A stretch of DNA of 64,000 nt from Frankia sp. QA3 (GTDB lineage Bacteria > Actinomycetota > Actinomycetes > Frankiales > Frankiaceae), in NCBI RefSeq assembly GCF_000262465.1, contig NZ_CM001489.1, positions 3,421,899 through 3,485,898 of the forward strand, read 5' to 3'. Under the pieces are notes generated by a model that saw only the letters and a list, made by a program, of their open reading frames with translations, made no database searches and was not told the DNA's origin. This document shows, piece by piece, positions 49,325-60,324 of the stretch. The translations under genes were made by a program, and so were the position numbers. Positions within the stretch are counted from its first letter, which is position 1. Each line of letters opens with the position of its first letter.

Positions 49325-49399
49325 GCGGTCGCACCCCCTTCGCCAAGCGGGACGTGGCCGGGCCACGGTGCGTGCACCTGCACCGACGGACACCGGGCC

Positions 49400-49424
49400 T
49401 GGCACTCGGCCGCAGTGAGTGCCA
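49400..49424. promoter_or_regulatory. CIRCE operator of the hrcA-dnaJ operon
   Basis: TGGCACTC, nine bases, GAGTGCCA: a perfect inverted repeat matching the CIRCE consensus core GCACTC-N9-GAGTGC. It is the binding site of HrcA and lies just upstream of hrcA. Confidence 0.92.
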
Positions 49425-49569
49425 AGTGTAGCCGTCGGCCCAGCATGAAGCACAGAACATGGGCCGCTCCACGAATGGCTGGTGAGGAGCCGGCGACATC
49501 CTCCCCACAGAACGACCACGGGGCGATCCCGGTTCCGCGCGGCGGCGGCTCCGCTCGATCGGGTATGGG

Positions 49570-50805
49570 TCAGTCGGGCAGCAGCGCCCGGACCACCGTG
49601 TCGGTCAGCAGGCGACCGCGGCGGGTCAGCCGCACCCGGCCGAACTCGAGCGCGCCCGGCTCGACCAGGCCGGAGCGGGCGAGGTCCGCGCACGCCGCCA
49701 GCCCGGCATCGTCGAGCTCGGCGACGCCGAGTCCTTCCGCCAGCCGCACGCCCAGCATCACCCGCTCGACCCGGCGGGTGGACGCGTCGAGCTCCTCGCG
49801 CGCCGCGGCCGGACTGCGCTGCGCGGCGAGGCGAGCGGCGTACTCCGCCGGATGGCGCACGTTCCACCAGCGCACGCCGCCGACGTGGCTGTGGGCCCCC
49901 GGGCCGAAGCCCCACCAGTGGTCGCCCCGCCAGTAGCCCAGGTTGTGCCGGCAGCGGGTGGCGGAACCCCGCGACCAGTTGCTGACCTCGTAGTTGGTCA
50001 GCCCGGCGCCGGTGAGGATCTCGTCGGCGAGCAGGTACCGGTCGGCAAGCAGGTCGTCGTCGGGTTCGAGCAGTTCGCCGCGGCGCACCCGGCGGGACAG
50101 CTTGGTGCCCTCCTCCACCGTCAGCGCGTAGGCGCTGACGTGGTCCGGCCCCAGCTGCACGGCCGCCCGCAGACTCGCCGCCCAGTCGGCCTCGGACTCG
50201 CCCGGCGCGCCGTAGATCAGATCGAGGCTTACCTGCTCGAAGCCGGCCTTGCGCGCCCAGCGCATCACCTCGGAGACCCGCCCGGGAGTGTGCCGGCGGT
50301 CCAGCGCCGCCAGCACGTGCGGCCGGTCGCTCTGCATGCCGAACGAGATCCGCGTGTAGCCGGCGGCCCGCAGCTGTTCGAGCTGGGCCGGATCGACCGA
50401 CTCCGGGTTTGCCTCGGTCGTGACCTCCGCGTCGGCGGCGAGCCCGAACTCGGCGTCCAGAGTGCGCAGCAGCCGGGCGAGGTCGCCCGCGGAGAGCAGG
50501 GTCGGCGTGCCCCCACCGACGAACACGGTGGAGATCGGCAGGTCCGCGTCGCCCAACACCGTCCGGGCCAGCCGGATCTCCTTCGCGGCGATGTCGACGA
50601 AGGTCGTCAGGCCCACCGAGGAGATCAGGGCGCCGCCCAGGTCCGCCGCCGTGTAGGTGTTGAAGTCACAGTAGCCGCAGCGTGCCGCGCAGTAGGGCAC
50701 GTGCACGTACGCCCCGAACGCACGCTCGGTCAGCTCGGCCAGAGCGGCCGGCGGGAGGGCGCCGTCGTCGGGCGGAGGCGACCCGTCGGGAGGCTTTTGT
50801 GGCAT
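49570..50805 (-). CDS. hemW: Radical SAM protein HemW
   Basis: A 411-residue coproporphyrinogen-oxidase-like radical SAM protein now regarded as a heme chaperone. [20 protein letters not shown] has the CX3CX2C cluster motif; [12 protein letters not shown] and [14 protein letters not shown] are SAM-binding blocks, and the HemN C-terminal domain follows. The first 25 residues are Pro/Asp-rich. It is the gene upstream of hrcA on the same strand. Confidence 0.92.
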   Translation of the reverse strand: MPQKPPDGSPPPDDGALPPAALAELTERAFGAYVHVPYCAARCGYCDFNTYTAADLGGALISSVGLTTFVDIAAKEIRLARTVLGDADLPISTVFVGGGTPTLLSAGDLARLLRTLDAEFGLAADAEVTTEANPESVDPAQLEQLRAAGYTRISFGMQSDRPHVLAALDRRHTPGRVSEVMRWARKAGFEQVSLDLIYGAPGESEADWAASLRAAVQLGPDHVSAYALTVEEGTKLSRRVRRGELLEPDDDLLADRYLLADEILTGAGLTNYEVSNWSRGSATRCRHNLGYWRGDHWWGFGPGAHSHVGGVRWWNVRHPAEYAARLAAQRSPAAAREELDASTRRVERVMLGVRLAEGLGVAELDDAGLAACADLARSGLVEPGALEFGRVRLTRRGRLLTDTVVRALLPD

Positions 50806-50954
50806 GCCCCCAGTGTGCCCCCAACGGATGGGGTTACAGCAACGCCACGTTTGTCAAGCGCACGAGCGGGCCGAAGATGGCCACACCCGGACCACGGGGG
50901 GACAAGCACCGGAAACAGCAATCCCGGGGGTGCCGGCGAGACATCGAGCACGTT

Positions 50955-50983
50955 TTGCCCCCGTTGTGCACGGAAGATAAGAT
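50955..50983 (+). promoter_or_regulatory. Sigma-70-type promoter before the 54-residue ORF
   Basis: TTGCCC (50955-50960) and TAAGAT (50978-50983) are separated by 17 nt. The region is AT-rich for this genome. It points right, towards the small ORF at 51034 about 45 nt beyond the expected transcription start. Confidence 0.55.
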
Positions 50984-51033
50984 ATGGGCGGGCCATCGTG
51001 GATCGGTCGAGCCCGGTACGAAAAGATCCGGAC

Positions 51034-51198
51034 ATGGACGATGACGTCAGGGCCGTTCTCGAGGAGATCTCCGAACTGCTCCCGCCCCGAACCACCGTGT
51101 ATCGTTCCAGCGCCGCCGCGCCCGCCGGTGACCTCTCGCTCGCCGAACCGGTGACCGAACCGATCCGCCTGACCGCGAGCCCGCTGCCTACGAGCTGA
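51034..51198 (+). CDS. Small hypothetical protein
   Basis: A 54-residue acidic frame starting MDDDVRAVLEEISELLPPRT, then TVYRSSAAAPAGDLSLAEPV and a Pro/Thr tail. The N-terminal half predicts one helix. No family is recognised. It has a plausible promoter, but only a weak ribosome site (AAAAGA). It lies on the + strand among - strand genes, between hemW and lepA. Confidence 0.5.
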   Translation: MDDDVRAVLEEISELLPPRTTVYRSSAAAPAGDLSLAEPVTEPIRLTASPLPTS

Positions 51199-51300
51199 CG
51201 ACGAGGCCGCCCCCGGGGGCGGCCGTGATCGGCGGTCTCCCCCGGGTCGACCCGCCGGCTCCCCCGACCGGGGAGCCCCCGGCGCCCGACCGGACTCGGC

Positions 51301-53181
<1,881 letters not shown>

Positions 53182-53419
53182 GGGAGCCGTCCCGTGCCGG
53201 GATCCGGGTCGACCACCTTCATCGTGCCAGGAGGCGGCACGGAGGTTGCGCCGGTGCACCGGCCTTCACCGGTTTGATATCCTGGGCGCCGCCTTGGTGG
53301 GCCGCATCGCCGTCCCGACGCGGTTCGGTCGCCCCCGCCTCCGCGTAACACCGGTTCGGCGCAGGTGGCCGGCTCCCGAGGCGCCGGTACTCCGGGCCGC
53401 CGCGGGCGGCCGGCGTCCG

Positions 53420-53425
53420 TATGAT
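53420..53425 (+). promoter_or_regulatory. Candidate -10 element of rpsT
   Basis: TATGAT matches a -10 hexamer well, 46 nt before the rpsT start. No -35 hexamer is recognisable at the right distance. Confidence 0.3.
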
Positions 53426-53470
53426 GACGTGTCCGCACCATCCCGACTCGACAACCAGAGGTTCCTCCGC

Positions 53471-53740
53471 GTGGCCAACATCAAGTCGCAGATCAAGCGC
53501 AACCTCACCAACGAGAAGCGGCGGCTGCGCAACAAGGCTGTCAAGTCCGAGCTCAAGACGCACGTGCGCCGCTTCCGTGACGCGGTCGAGGCGGGCGACG
53601 CCGATCGCGCCGGCGAGACCCTGCGGGCCGCCTCCCGCAAGCTGGACAAGGCCGTCAGCAAGGGTGTCATCCACCCCAACCAGGCCGCCAACAAGAAGTC
53701 GGCGCTGGCCCGCGCGCACGCGAACCTGACCGCCAGCTGA
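53471..53740 (+). CDS. rpsT: 30S ribosomal protein S20
   Basis: An 89-residue basic, helical 16S rRNA-binding protein. [20 protein letters not shown] and [19 protein letters not shown] are the characteristic ends. GTG start with AGAGG upstream. Transcribed opposite to lepA, from the divergent region, and followed by a hairpin terminator. Confidence 0.96.
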   Translation: MANIKSQIKRNLTNEKRRLRNKAVKSELKTHVRRFRDAVEAGDADRAGETLRAASRKLDKAVSKGVIHPNQAANKKSALARAHANLTAS

Positions 53741-53751
53741 GACCGCGCGGC

Positions 53752-53784
53752 GGAGCCGGGGCGCCACGGGTGCTCCGGCTTTTC
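53752..53784 (+). terminator. Intrinsic terminator of rpsT
   Basis: Nine-bp arms AGCCGGGGC / GCTCCGGCT (one G-U pair) around a 9-nt loop, followed at once by TTTT. It starts 13 nt after the rpsT stop. A rare T-tract terminator for this window. Confidence 0.85.
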
Positions 53785-53886
53785 TGCGTGCCGGCGTCGT
53801 CCGCAGGCCTCGCTTCATTCGCTGCCCGCGACCCAAGCCGCCCGCCGCCGTGCATGCGCCCGGCGGGTGCGCACCGCCCCCGGTGC

Positions 53887-54255
53887 CTAGCGCATGGCCG
53901 GGTCGCCCGGCGGCTTCCGCGAAGCCGCCGGACCGGTGTCCTCCGGACGGACCAGCCGTTCGAGCACCTCGTGATAGGCGATCATCGCGGCGACCGCCAC
54001 CGGCAGGACGAGCACCACCCAGGCGCTCGCCAGATCCCCCAGCGCGACGACCACCGTGGCCAGCACTGTGACGATCATGAGCAGCCCGCGCATCCAGCCG
54101 GCGGGCAGGACCCGCAGCCCGAACCAGCCGCCCGGGGGCGGCGCATCCGGATCGACGGCGTCCCCGGCCTCGTGCCCCTGGGCCGGCCCGGGCCGGCCAC
54201 CCGCGGCGCGCGACGGGAACGGCCCACCCGGCTGCGGCGATTGCGGCCCGGTCAT
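53887..54255 (-). CDS. Hypothetical membrane protein
   Basis: A 122-residue protein. A Pro/Gly-rich N-terminus (about 45 residues) precedes two hydrophobic helices (LLMIVTVLATVVVALGDLA and WVVLVLPVAVAAMIAYHEV) and a short basic tail. No family recognised. Its ATG overlaps the holA stop (ATGA), so it is translated with the replication gene. Confidence 0.7.
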   Translation of the reverse strand: MTGPQSPQPGGPFPSRAAGGRPGPAQGHEAGDAVDPDAPPPGGWFGLRVLPAGWMRGLLMIVTVLATVVVALGDLASAWVVLVLPVAVAAMIAYHEVLERLVRPEDTGPAASRKPPGDPAMR

Positions 54256-55262
54256 CGACGCCCACCGCGGTGTGCCCGGTCCCGGGGAAAGGCCCGCGCG
54301 GCGGCCACCTCGCGCAGGAGCTTCTCCAGCGCATAGCCCGCGTCGACCGACGCCCCCTTCACGCCGGCGTCCGCCGTCGCCGACGCACGCAGCGCGAGCC
54401 CCAGGCCCGGATCGGACCAGGCGCGCGCGGAACGCTGTGCCTTCTCGACCTTCCAGTCGGGCATGCCGAGCGCGCGGGCGAGGTCCCACTTCGATCCTGG
54501 GCCGGCCGAGGACACCCTCGCGAGGTCCCGCAGACCGCCGGCGACGGCGCTGGAGATCAGCACGGCCGCGGTCCCCCCTTCGATCGCCTGGCGCAGCAGC
54601 GTCAGCGCCTGCGGCAGGTCACCTCCGATGATCGCGTCGGCGACGGCGAACCCGCTGGCCTCGGCGCGCCCCCGGTGAAACCTGGCCACCGCGGCCTCGT
54701 CCAGCACGCCGCCGTCGGTGTCGGCGACGAGCTGGTCGCACACGGCGGCGAGCTCACGCAGATCGCCACCGACGGCATCGAGCAGGGCCCGCACGGCGCC
54801 GTCGCTGATCCGCCCGCCGAGCCGGCGGACCTCGGCGACCACGAAGTCGTGCCGGTCCCGCGGCTTGGTGATTTTCGCGGCTGACACGACGCGGGCCCCC
54901 GCCGCCTTCATGGCGTCGGCCAGCTTGCGGTTCTTCACCGCGCCGCTGTGCACGAGCACCAGGACGACGTCGTCGAGGGGATGGCTGATGTAGTCCAGCA
55001 ACGCGTCGCGCAGCTCCTCCCCGAGGTCCTGCACCCCACGGACGACGACCGCCCGGCCCCCGCCGAACATCGAGGTGGCACCGAGGTCCACCACATCTGC
55101 CTCGGTGAGCTCGGCGGCCGCCCGGTCCACGATCTCCACCTCGGGATCACGGGCTCGGGCCGCGTCGAGAACCTCGCGGACGGCTCGACCCACGAGCAGG
55201 TCCTCGTCGCCGGTCACGAGGACGAGCGGGGGCGCTGGAGAAGCTGGCACGCGGGTGAGCAT
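54252..55262 (-). CDS. holA: DNA polymerase III subunit delta
   Basis: A 336-residue clamp-loader subunit. The AAA+-like N-terminus begins PLVLVTGDEDLLVGRAVREV, and the domain order (ELTEADVVDLGATSMFGGGR, then VVSAAKITKPRDRHDFVVAE) matches actinobacterial HolA. It opens the beta clamp with delta' and tau. ATG start one base after the comEC stop region. Part of the comEA-comEC-holA transcription unit. Confidence 0.9.
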   Translation of the reverse strand: MLTRVPASPAPPLVLVTGDEDLLVGRAVREVLDAARARDPEVEIVDRAAAELTEADVVDLGATSMFGGGRAVVVRGVQDLGEELRDALLDYISHPLDDVVLVLVHSGAVKNRKLADAMKAAGARVVSAAKITKPRDRHDFVVAEVRRLGGRISDGAVRALLDAVGGDLRELAAVCDQLVADTDGGVLDEAAVARFHRGRAEASGFAVADAIIGGDLPQALTLLRQAIEGGTAAVLISSAVAGGLRDLARVSSAGPGSKWDLARALGMPDWKVEKAQRSARAWSDPGLGLALRASATADAGVKGASVDAGYALEKLLREVAAARAFPRDRAHRGGRR

Positions 55263-55263
55263 G

Positions 55264-57816
55264 TCACGATCCGTCCCCGGACCGGCGGCGCACCACCGAG
55301 ACCGGAGCTCGGTCCGGCGCGGCGAGCCGGGCCGACGGATCCGCCCCGGGCCCGGGGCACCGCTGACCGGGCCGACCGGGCTGGCCGGCCCCGGGCGCGA
55401 CCACGGCCAGGGCCCCGTCGCGGTCGGTCCGGGCTACGGCCATCCCGGCCCGTTGCAGCGTGCGCAGGGTCGATGCCGCCGGATGGCCGTAGTCGTTGCC
55501 CGTTCCGACGCTGATCAGCGCGAAGCGGGCCCCGCTCGCCGCGAGGAAGCCGGGGTCCTGGTCGGCGGACCCGTGGTGAGGGACCTTGAGGACGTCCGCC
55601 CGCAGTCCGGCGCGGTCCTGCGGATGGCCGAGCGACAGCCGTTGGGCGGTTGCCTCGACATCCCCGGTGAGCAGGATGGTCGCCGCGCCGACACGCGCGG
55701 ACAGGACGAGGCTGTCATTGTTGGGATCGCTGTCCGTGCCGTGCAGGACGGTCCGGGGCGCCAGCACCGTCCAGCAGACCGCGCCTACCCCGCCCCACGC
55801 GCCGGCTCCGATGGTGCGCAGCGGCACGCGGGCCCGGTCTACCCATCGCCGGACCGAACGCCACTGGCCCGCCGGCTCCCGCAACGGGCCAACCAGCACC
55901 TCCCCCACCGGCAGCCGGCCGAGCACGCCGGGAAGCCCGTCGACGTGATCCGCGTGCAGATGACTCAGGACGATCATGGGCAGCCGGTGCACACCGAGCT
56001 CGTCGAGGCAACGGGCAAGCAGGTCCGGATCGGGTCCGGCGTCGACCAGCACCGCGCTGCCGGGCCCGGCCGACAGCACCAGCGCATCGCCCTGCCCGAC
56101 GTCGCAGGCCACCAGTCGCCAGCCGACGGGTGGCCACGGGGCGATCCGCTCGACGACGGCGCAGCGCGCCAGGAGCAGGCCGACGACGGCCGCAGCGGCC
56201 ACCCGGCGCCCCCACCGGCGGCGCAGCGCCGCCACCGCGACGATCACGGCCAGCGCCGCCGTGACGGCCCCCAGGACCCCGGCGGGCCAGCCGACAGTGG
56301 CCGCCGGGAGGTCTGCGCACCCGCGCGCGACCGTCACCAACCACCAGCAGGGCAGGTCCGCCACGTGAGCCAGCATCCGGGCAAGCGGCGGCGACACGGG
56401 GGCGACGATCAGGACCAGAACGCCCAGCACGGTCGCCGCGGGCACCGCCGCCACGGCCAGGACGTTCGCGGGGATCGCGACCAGGCTCAGGCCCCCGCCG
56501 ATCCACGCCAGCACCGGCGTGCAGGCGAGCTGGGCGGCCGCCGCGACCGCGAGCACCTCGGCGAGCCGGTCGGGCAGGCGCCGCGCCAGGACGGCGTGCC
56601 AGCCCGCCGCAAAGATGATCATTCCGGCGGTGGCCTGGACGGACAGCGCGAAGCCGACGGAGACCGCGAGCGCGGGCTGCGCCAGGACGAGCGCGGTGAC
56701 GCTCGCGGCGAGGGCCGGCAGGACCGCCCGGGGCCGGCCGGCAGCGAACGCCGCCAGTCCGATGAGCCCCATCACGGCGGCGCGCAGGACGCTGGCGGAG
56801 GGTCGGGCGAGGACGACGAACCCGAGCAGCGCGGCCGCGCCGGCCGCCGCCCGCCCTCGCAGACCGCGCCGCCCCCATGCCGCGACGACCAGGGCGGACG
56901 CGGTCACGACGACGACATTGCCGCCGGAGACGGCGGTCAGGTGCGACATCCCGGCCCGGCGGAAGTCGGCGCGCAGGCCCTCGTCAAGCCCGGAGACGTC
57001 CCCGACGACGAGCGCCGGCAGCAGGCCGCGTCGCGGTTCGGGCAGACCGGCGGCGGCATCGCGCAGGCCGGCCCGCAGCCGCCCGGCGAAGCGCTGCACC
57101 GCGTCGGGTTCCCCCTGCGGGCGCGGCGCTCCGGTGGCCAGCACAACTGCCGCGACGGTGTCGCCGGCCCGGGGAACGGCGAACCGGCCCACGACGTCCA
57201 GGTGCTGGCTGGGCAGCAGACCACGCCAGCCGGCGCCCCGCCCGAGCAGGATGGCCGTGGCGCGCAGCCGCACCACGACGGGCCCGGCGGCGACCCTCTC
57301 CAACCGGACGGGCACGACGAAGGTCGTGGCGGCGGCCGTCGGCGGACCGAATGCGGGTGCGGCCGTGGCGGCTGGCCGCGGATCGTCCGTGACCACGGCC
57401 CGGGCGGTCATCGACGCCCCCCGCCGCACCAGGTCGGCGAGCGGGCCCGTGTCGCCGGGACGCGTCGCCAGCCCGCCGGCGAGCACTCCGACGGCGAGAA
57501 ACACCACGGCTGTCAGGACCACCGCGACAGACGGGGGCAGGGCGTCGCCGTCGAACGGCGACGGCGACGCGGTGTGCCCGCTGCCGGCACGGCGGCGGCG
57601 CACGCTGCGGGCCCGGGCCAGCAGGGCCGCCGGCACCGTCAGGACTGCCGCGGCGGCGAGGACGAGCGCGGCATCCGGCAGCGCCCAGCGGACCGCGACC
57701 GCCGTACCGACCCAGGCCGCCAGCGCGGGCGCGACCAGCCGGGCGTCGGCCGGCTGCGCCGCGGACGACGACCGCTGGGGCAGCGCGAGGCCGGTCTCCA
57801 TGCCGACGGCGACCAT
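55264..57816 (-). CDS. comEC: ComEC/Rec2 DNA-uptake channel protein
   Basis: An 850-residue polytopic protein that moves single-stranded DNA through the membrane in competence. The N-terminal part has hydrophobic segments and an OB-like domain; the ComEC core contains MSHLTAVSGGNVVVVTASAL. The C-terminal metallo-beta-lactamase-like domain has VLSHLHADHVDGLPGVLGRL (about residue 617) and KVPHHGSADQDPGFL. Start ATG at 57816 or 57801. Seven nt after comEA. Confidence 0.92.
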   Translation of the reverse strand: MVAVGMETGLALPQRSSSAAQPADARLVAPALAAWVGTAVAVRWALPDAALVLAAAAVLTVPAALLARARSVRRRRAGSGHTASPSPFDGDALPPSVAVVLTAVVFLAVGVLAGGLATRPGDTGPLADLVRRGASMTARAVVTDDPRPAATAAPAFGPPTAAATTFVVPVRLERVAAGPVVVRLRATAILLGRGAGWRGLLPSQHLDVVGRFAVPRAGDTVAAVVLATGAPRPQGEPDAVQRFAGRLRAGLRDAAAGLPEPRRGLLPALVVGDVSGLDEGLRADFRRAGMSHLTAVSGGNVVVVTASALVVAAWGRRGLRGRAAAGAAALLGFVVLARPSASVLRAAVMGLIGLAAFAAGRPRAVLPALAASVTALVLAQPALAVSVGFALSVQATAGMIIFAAGWHAVLARRLPDRLAEVLAVAAAAQLACTPVLAWIGGGLSLVAIPANVLAVAAVPAATVLGVLVLIVAPVSPPLARMLAHVADLPCWWLVTVARGCADLPAATVGWPAGVLGAVTAALAVIVAVAALRRRWGRRVAAAAVVGLLLARCAVVERIAPWPPVGWRLVACDVGQGDALVLSAGPGSAVLVDAGPDPDLLARCLDELGVHRLPMIVLSHLHADHVDGLPGVLGRLPVGEVLVGPLREPAGQWRSVRRWVDRARVPLRTIGAGAWGGVGAVCWTVLAPRTVLHGTDSDPNNDSLVLSARVGAATILLTGDVEATAQRLSLGHPQDRAGLRADVLKVPHHGSADQDPGFLAASGARFALISVGTGNDYGHPAASTLRTLQRAGMAVARTDRDGALAVVAPGAGQPGRPGQRCPGPGADPSARLAAPDRAPVSVVRRRSGDGS

Positions 57817-57823
57817 CGGCGCG

Positions 57824-58654
57824 TCAAACCTTCACCAGAGGCAGCAGGTCCGCCAGCCGCTTGTCGCCGAGGCCGGTGACCTCCGCGAGCTGTTCCGCGG
57901 AGCGGAAGGGTCCGTGCTCGGTGCGCCACTGCACGATGCGTCCGGCCAGCACCGGACCGACTCCGGGCAGGCCGTCGAGCTGGTCGGTGCTGGCGCTGTT
58001 GAGATCGACCGGACCGTTCTGCGCGCCGCCACCGCCACCGCTACCGCCGGCGGCGGTAGCGTCCGCGGCCGGCGCCGGGCCGACCGCGGCGGGCGGCGGC
58101 CCGGGGCGGCCGTCGACGAGGATCTGTTCACCGTCGACCAGCACCCGTGCGAGCCCGATGCCGGTGGTGTCCGTACCTGCAAGCACTCCCCCGACCCGGT
58201 CGATCGCATCGACCACCCGCGACCCGGCAGGAAGCCGGACCACACCGGGCCGCGTCACCCGGCCGGCGACGTCGACCACCACCTCGCCGGCGGCGCCCGT
58301 GCGGGCCGCGGTGGCCGCGACGCCAGCGGCTCCGCCCGCCGCGGCGGCCTGGCCGGCATCCGTCCCGGCGCGGGCGGAAACGCCGTCCGCGGTCGCGCTC
58401 GGCGCCGCGACCATCGCCGAGGATCGGACGGCCGGCGCGGCGACCGACATCGGCCGATGCTGCCAGGCGAACCAGGTCGCCAGGAGCGCGGCGGCGAGCG
58501 CGACCAGCGCCAGGACCAGCGTCGCGCTCGCGGCCGGTGCCGTCACCACGCCGCGCAGGCTGATCGGGAACCGTTGCGCCAGCCGCTCGCGGGCCGCATG
58601 CCAGCCGCCCGCCGCCGGGGATCCGCGCCCCGCCCACCCCGGCACGTCGTCCAT
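57824..58654 (-). CDS. comEA: ComEA-type competence DNA-binding protein
   Basis: A 276-residue protein from the ATG at 58654. One membrane helix (about residues 36-60) is followed by an Ala/Gly-rich linker, a SLBB domain (VVVDVAGRVTRPGVVRLPAG) and a C-terminal double helix-hairpin-helix (VDLNSASTDQLDGLPGVGPV and AEVTGLGDKRLADLLPLVKV) binding DNA. It receives DNA for ComEC. The true N-terminus may lie in another frame upstream. Confidence 0.85.
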   Translation of the reverse strand: MDDVPGWAGRGSPAAGGWHAARERLAQRFPISLRGVVTAPAASATLVLALVALAAALLATWFAWQHRPMSVAAPAVRSSAMVAAPSATADGVSARAGTDAGQAAAAGGAAGVAATAARTGAAGEVVVDVAGRVTRPGVVRLPAGSRVVDAIDRVGGVLAGTDTTGIGLARVLVDGEQILVDGRPGPPPAAVGPAPAADATAAGGSGGGGGAQNGPVDLNSASTDQLDGLPGVGPVLAGRIVQWRTEHGPFRSAEQLAEVTGLGDKRLADLLPLVKV

Positions 58655-59025
58655 GACCGGCGCGCCGCGAAGCCCCGGCGGCGGACCTGGCCGCGGCGCC
58701 GGACGACCCGCCGTGGCCCCGTCCCGGGACGCGCGTCCAGGTGGGCGGCGCTCCCGGCGACGACGCCGCCCTGGGTGCGATGCGCGGTGGGTTGTCCGTC
58801 GCCGGCGCCGGCGCCGCGGTCGACCCATCCCAGGGCGGTGGTCTCGTCGCCGGCGTCGAGCCACTCCTCGTCGTCGGCGAAGACGCCCTCGCGCACCCCG
58901 ACCAGCGGAGGCGGCTCGCCTGCGGACGGGGATGGGACCGGATTGGGCGGGAGCGGGTCGGCGGGCCGCATCGCAGAGCGTGTGGGCGGGGACGGGCACC
59001 CGGGACTGGGGGTGGTTGTGGCCAT
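58655..59025 (-). other. Out-of-frame candidate N-terminal extension of comEA
   Basis: A frame starting at ATG 59025 reads MATTTPSPGCPSPPTRSAMR and then an acidic stretch (REGVFADDEEWLDAGDETTA), with the C/G third-codon bias of real genes. It overlaps the start of comEA in a different frame and loses sense after about 58700. Actinobacterial ComEA proteins usually carry such an acidic, Pro-rich cytoplasmic N-terminus. A one-base shift near 58680-58720 would join both parts; whether it is an assembly error or a real lesion is unclear. Confidence 0.4.
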
Positions 59026-59325
59026 GGCCGAACCGTAGATCGATGTGCAGGCGCCCTGCCGCGTCGGATGGCGATCTGTGGACAACGGTCCGTTGTCCAC
59101 AGATCGGCCTGGATCCCTGGGCGAACGATCGAGATCTTGTTACGGTCGTCACAGATCAGCAGGCGGCTTGCCGGAATATGTCCCGTCCCGGGACGTTGAC
59201 CCGAGCTGGTAAGTTGCGCGCGCAACCATCCAGCGCACCCGCGGGACCTACCAACCGCTCAACCATGGCAAACCACTCCGTCGCCGGGCGATCGACGCCT
59301 CCGGCGCCACCCTCTGGAGGATGCG
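59026..59325. other. Divergent intergenic region, 300 bp, with palindrome
   Basis: Separates comEA (-) from the YceI gene (+). Its main feature is the 35-bp palindrome at 59072-59106. No coding frame with support. Confidence 0.5.
59072..59106. promoter_or_regulatory. 35-bp palindrome with two inverted DnaA-box-like sequences
   Basis: Perfect 17-bp arms around a single central T. Each arm contains TTGTCCACA (as TGTGGACAA at 59077-59085 and TTGTCCACA at 59093-59101), the form of DnaA box preferred in high-GC actinobacteria such as Streptomyces. It may bind DnaA or another dimeric regulator, controlling comEA and/or the YceI gene. It is not an origin by itself: only two boxes are present and no AT-rich unwinding stretch. 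Confidence 0.6.
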
Positions 59326-59889
59326 ATGACCACGCCTACCACCGTCCTGACCGACCTGACCGGCACGTGGACGATCGACCCCGCCCACTCGCGCATCGGC
59401 TTCGCCGCGCGGCATGCCATGGTCACGACCGTGCGGGGGCAGTTCACCGCCGTCGAGGGCACCCTGCACCTGGACGGCGCCGAGCCCACCGCGTCCACCG
59501 CCACCGTGACGATCCAGACCGACTCGTTCAACACGGGCGTGCCGGACCGCGACGGCCACGTGAAGTCCGCCGACCTGCTCGACGTCGCGACCTACCCGAC
59601 GATCGCCTTCGTCAGCACCGGGGCGGTCGCCGGCAAGGGCGACGACGAGTACGTGCTCACCGGCGATCTGACGATCCGCGGCGTCACTCACCCGGTCGAC
59701 ATCGACATCACCTTCGAGGGCAGCTCCAAGGACCCGTTCGGCAACATCCGGGCCGGCTTCACCGGCACCACGACGCTGAACCGCAAGGACTTCGGCCTGA
59801 CGTTCAACGCGGTGCTGGAGACGGGCGGCGTCCTCATCAGCGACAAGGTCAAGGTCGAACTGGACATCTCCGCGATCAAGGCGTCCTGA
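59326..59889 (+). CDS. YceI family protein
   Basis: A 187-residue lipocalin-like protein of the YceI family (polyisoprenoid binding). TWTIDPAHSRIGFAARHAMV opens it, YPTIAFVSTGAVAGKGDDEY and LTIRGVTHPVDIDITFEG are the other conserved strands. No signal peptide, so cytoplasmic, as usual for actinobacterial members. ATG with a GGAGG ribosome site. Confidence 0.92.
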   Translation: MTTPTTVLTDLTGTWTIDPAHSRIGFAARHAMVTTVRGQFTAVEGTLHLDGAEPTASTATVTIQTDSFNTGVPDRDGHVKSADLLDVATYPTIAFVSTGAVAGKGDDEYVLTGDLTIRGVTHPVDIDITFEGSSKDPFGNIRAGFTGTTTLNRKDFGLTFNAVLETGGVLISDKVKVELDISAIKAS

Positions 59890-60015
59890 CGGCCCGCCGG
59901 GATCGGCCGCGTTGCCACTGTGGCCTGCGGCGGTGACGCTTCTGTTTCTCCGCCGGGCCCAGCGGTAAGGTCCACGCGACGCCGACATTCTGGGAGCACC
60001 ACGGGAGGTGCGCCG

Positions 60016-60210
60016 ATGCGTGTGACCGTCGACTTCGACCGCTGTGCCAGCAGCGGCACGTGTGTCCAGCTCGTTCCGGACGTCTTCGAGATCCGGGACG
60101 ACGGCTACCTCTACCTGCTGAACGAGGAGCCGGACGACGCGCGGTGGGACGACCTTCAGGAGGCGGCTGACTCCTGCCCGACGGAGGCGATCAGCATCAG
60201 CGACGGCTGA
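60016..60210 (+). CDS. Small [3Fe-4S]-type ferredoxin
   Basis: A 64-residue ferredoxin. CASSGTCVQLVPDVFEI gives CX5C; a third Cys lies in DSCPTEAISI, the 3-Cys pattern of 3Fe-4S ferredoxins that feed electrons to cytochromes P450. No P450 gene is in the window. Start ATG has GGGAGG upstream. Confidence 0.9.
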   Translation: MRVTVDFDRCASSGTCVQLVPDVFEIRDDGYLYLLNEEPDDARWDDLQEAADSCPTEAISISDG

Positions 60211-60324
60211 CGGGTCCGGCTGCCGACCGCCAGATGCCACCGCCCGGTGCGGCCGGACCCGCACCGGGTAGGAACTCGGTGCGGATCCGCACGCGTGGTG
60301 CGGGTCGGCACAGGAGGTGCCTAC

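Noticed and set aside
51199..51300. GC-rich short inverted repeats after the 54-residue ORF
   Set aside because: Several weak alternatives without T tract; no single terminator can be called.
55075..57879. A 934-residue + strand frame opposite comEC
   Set aside because: Shadow of comEC with no recognisable motif.
59026..59325. Palindrome region as a replication origin
   Set aside because: Only two DnaA boxes, no AT-rich unwinding element, and dnaA/dnaN are not adjacent.
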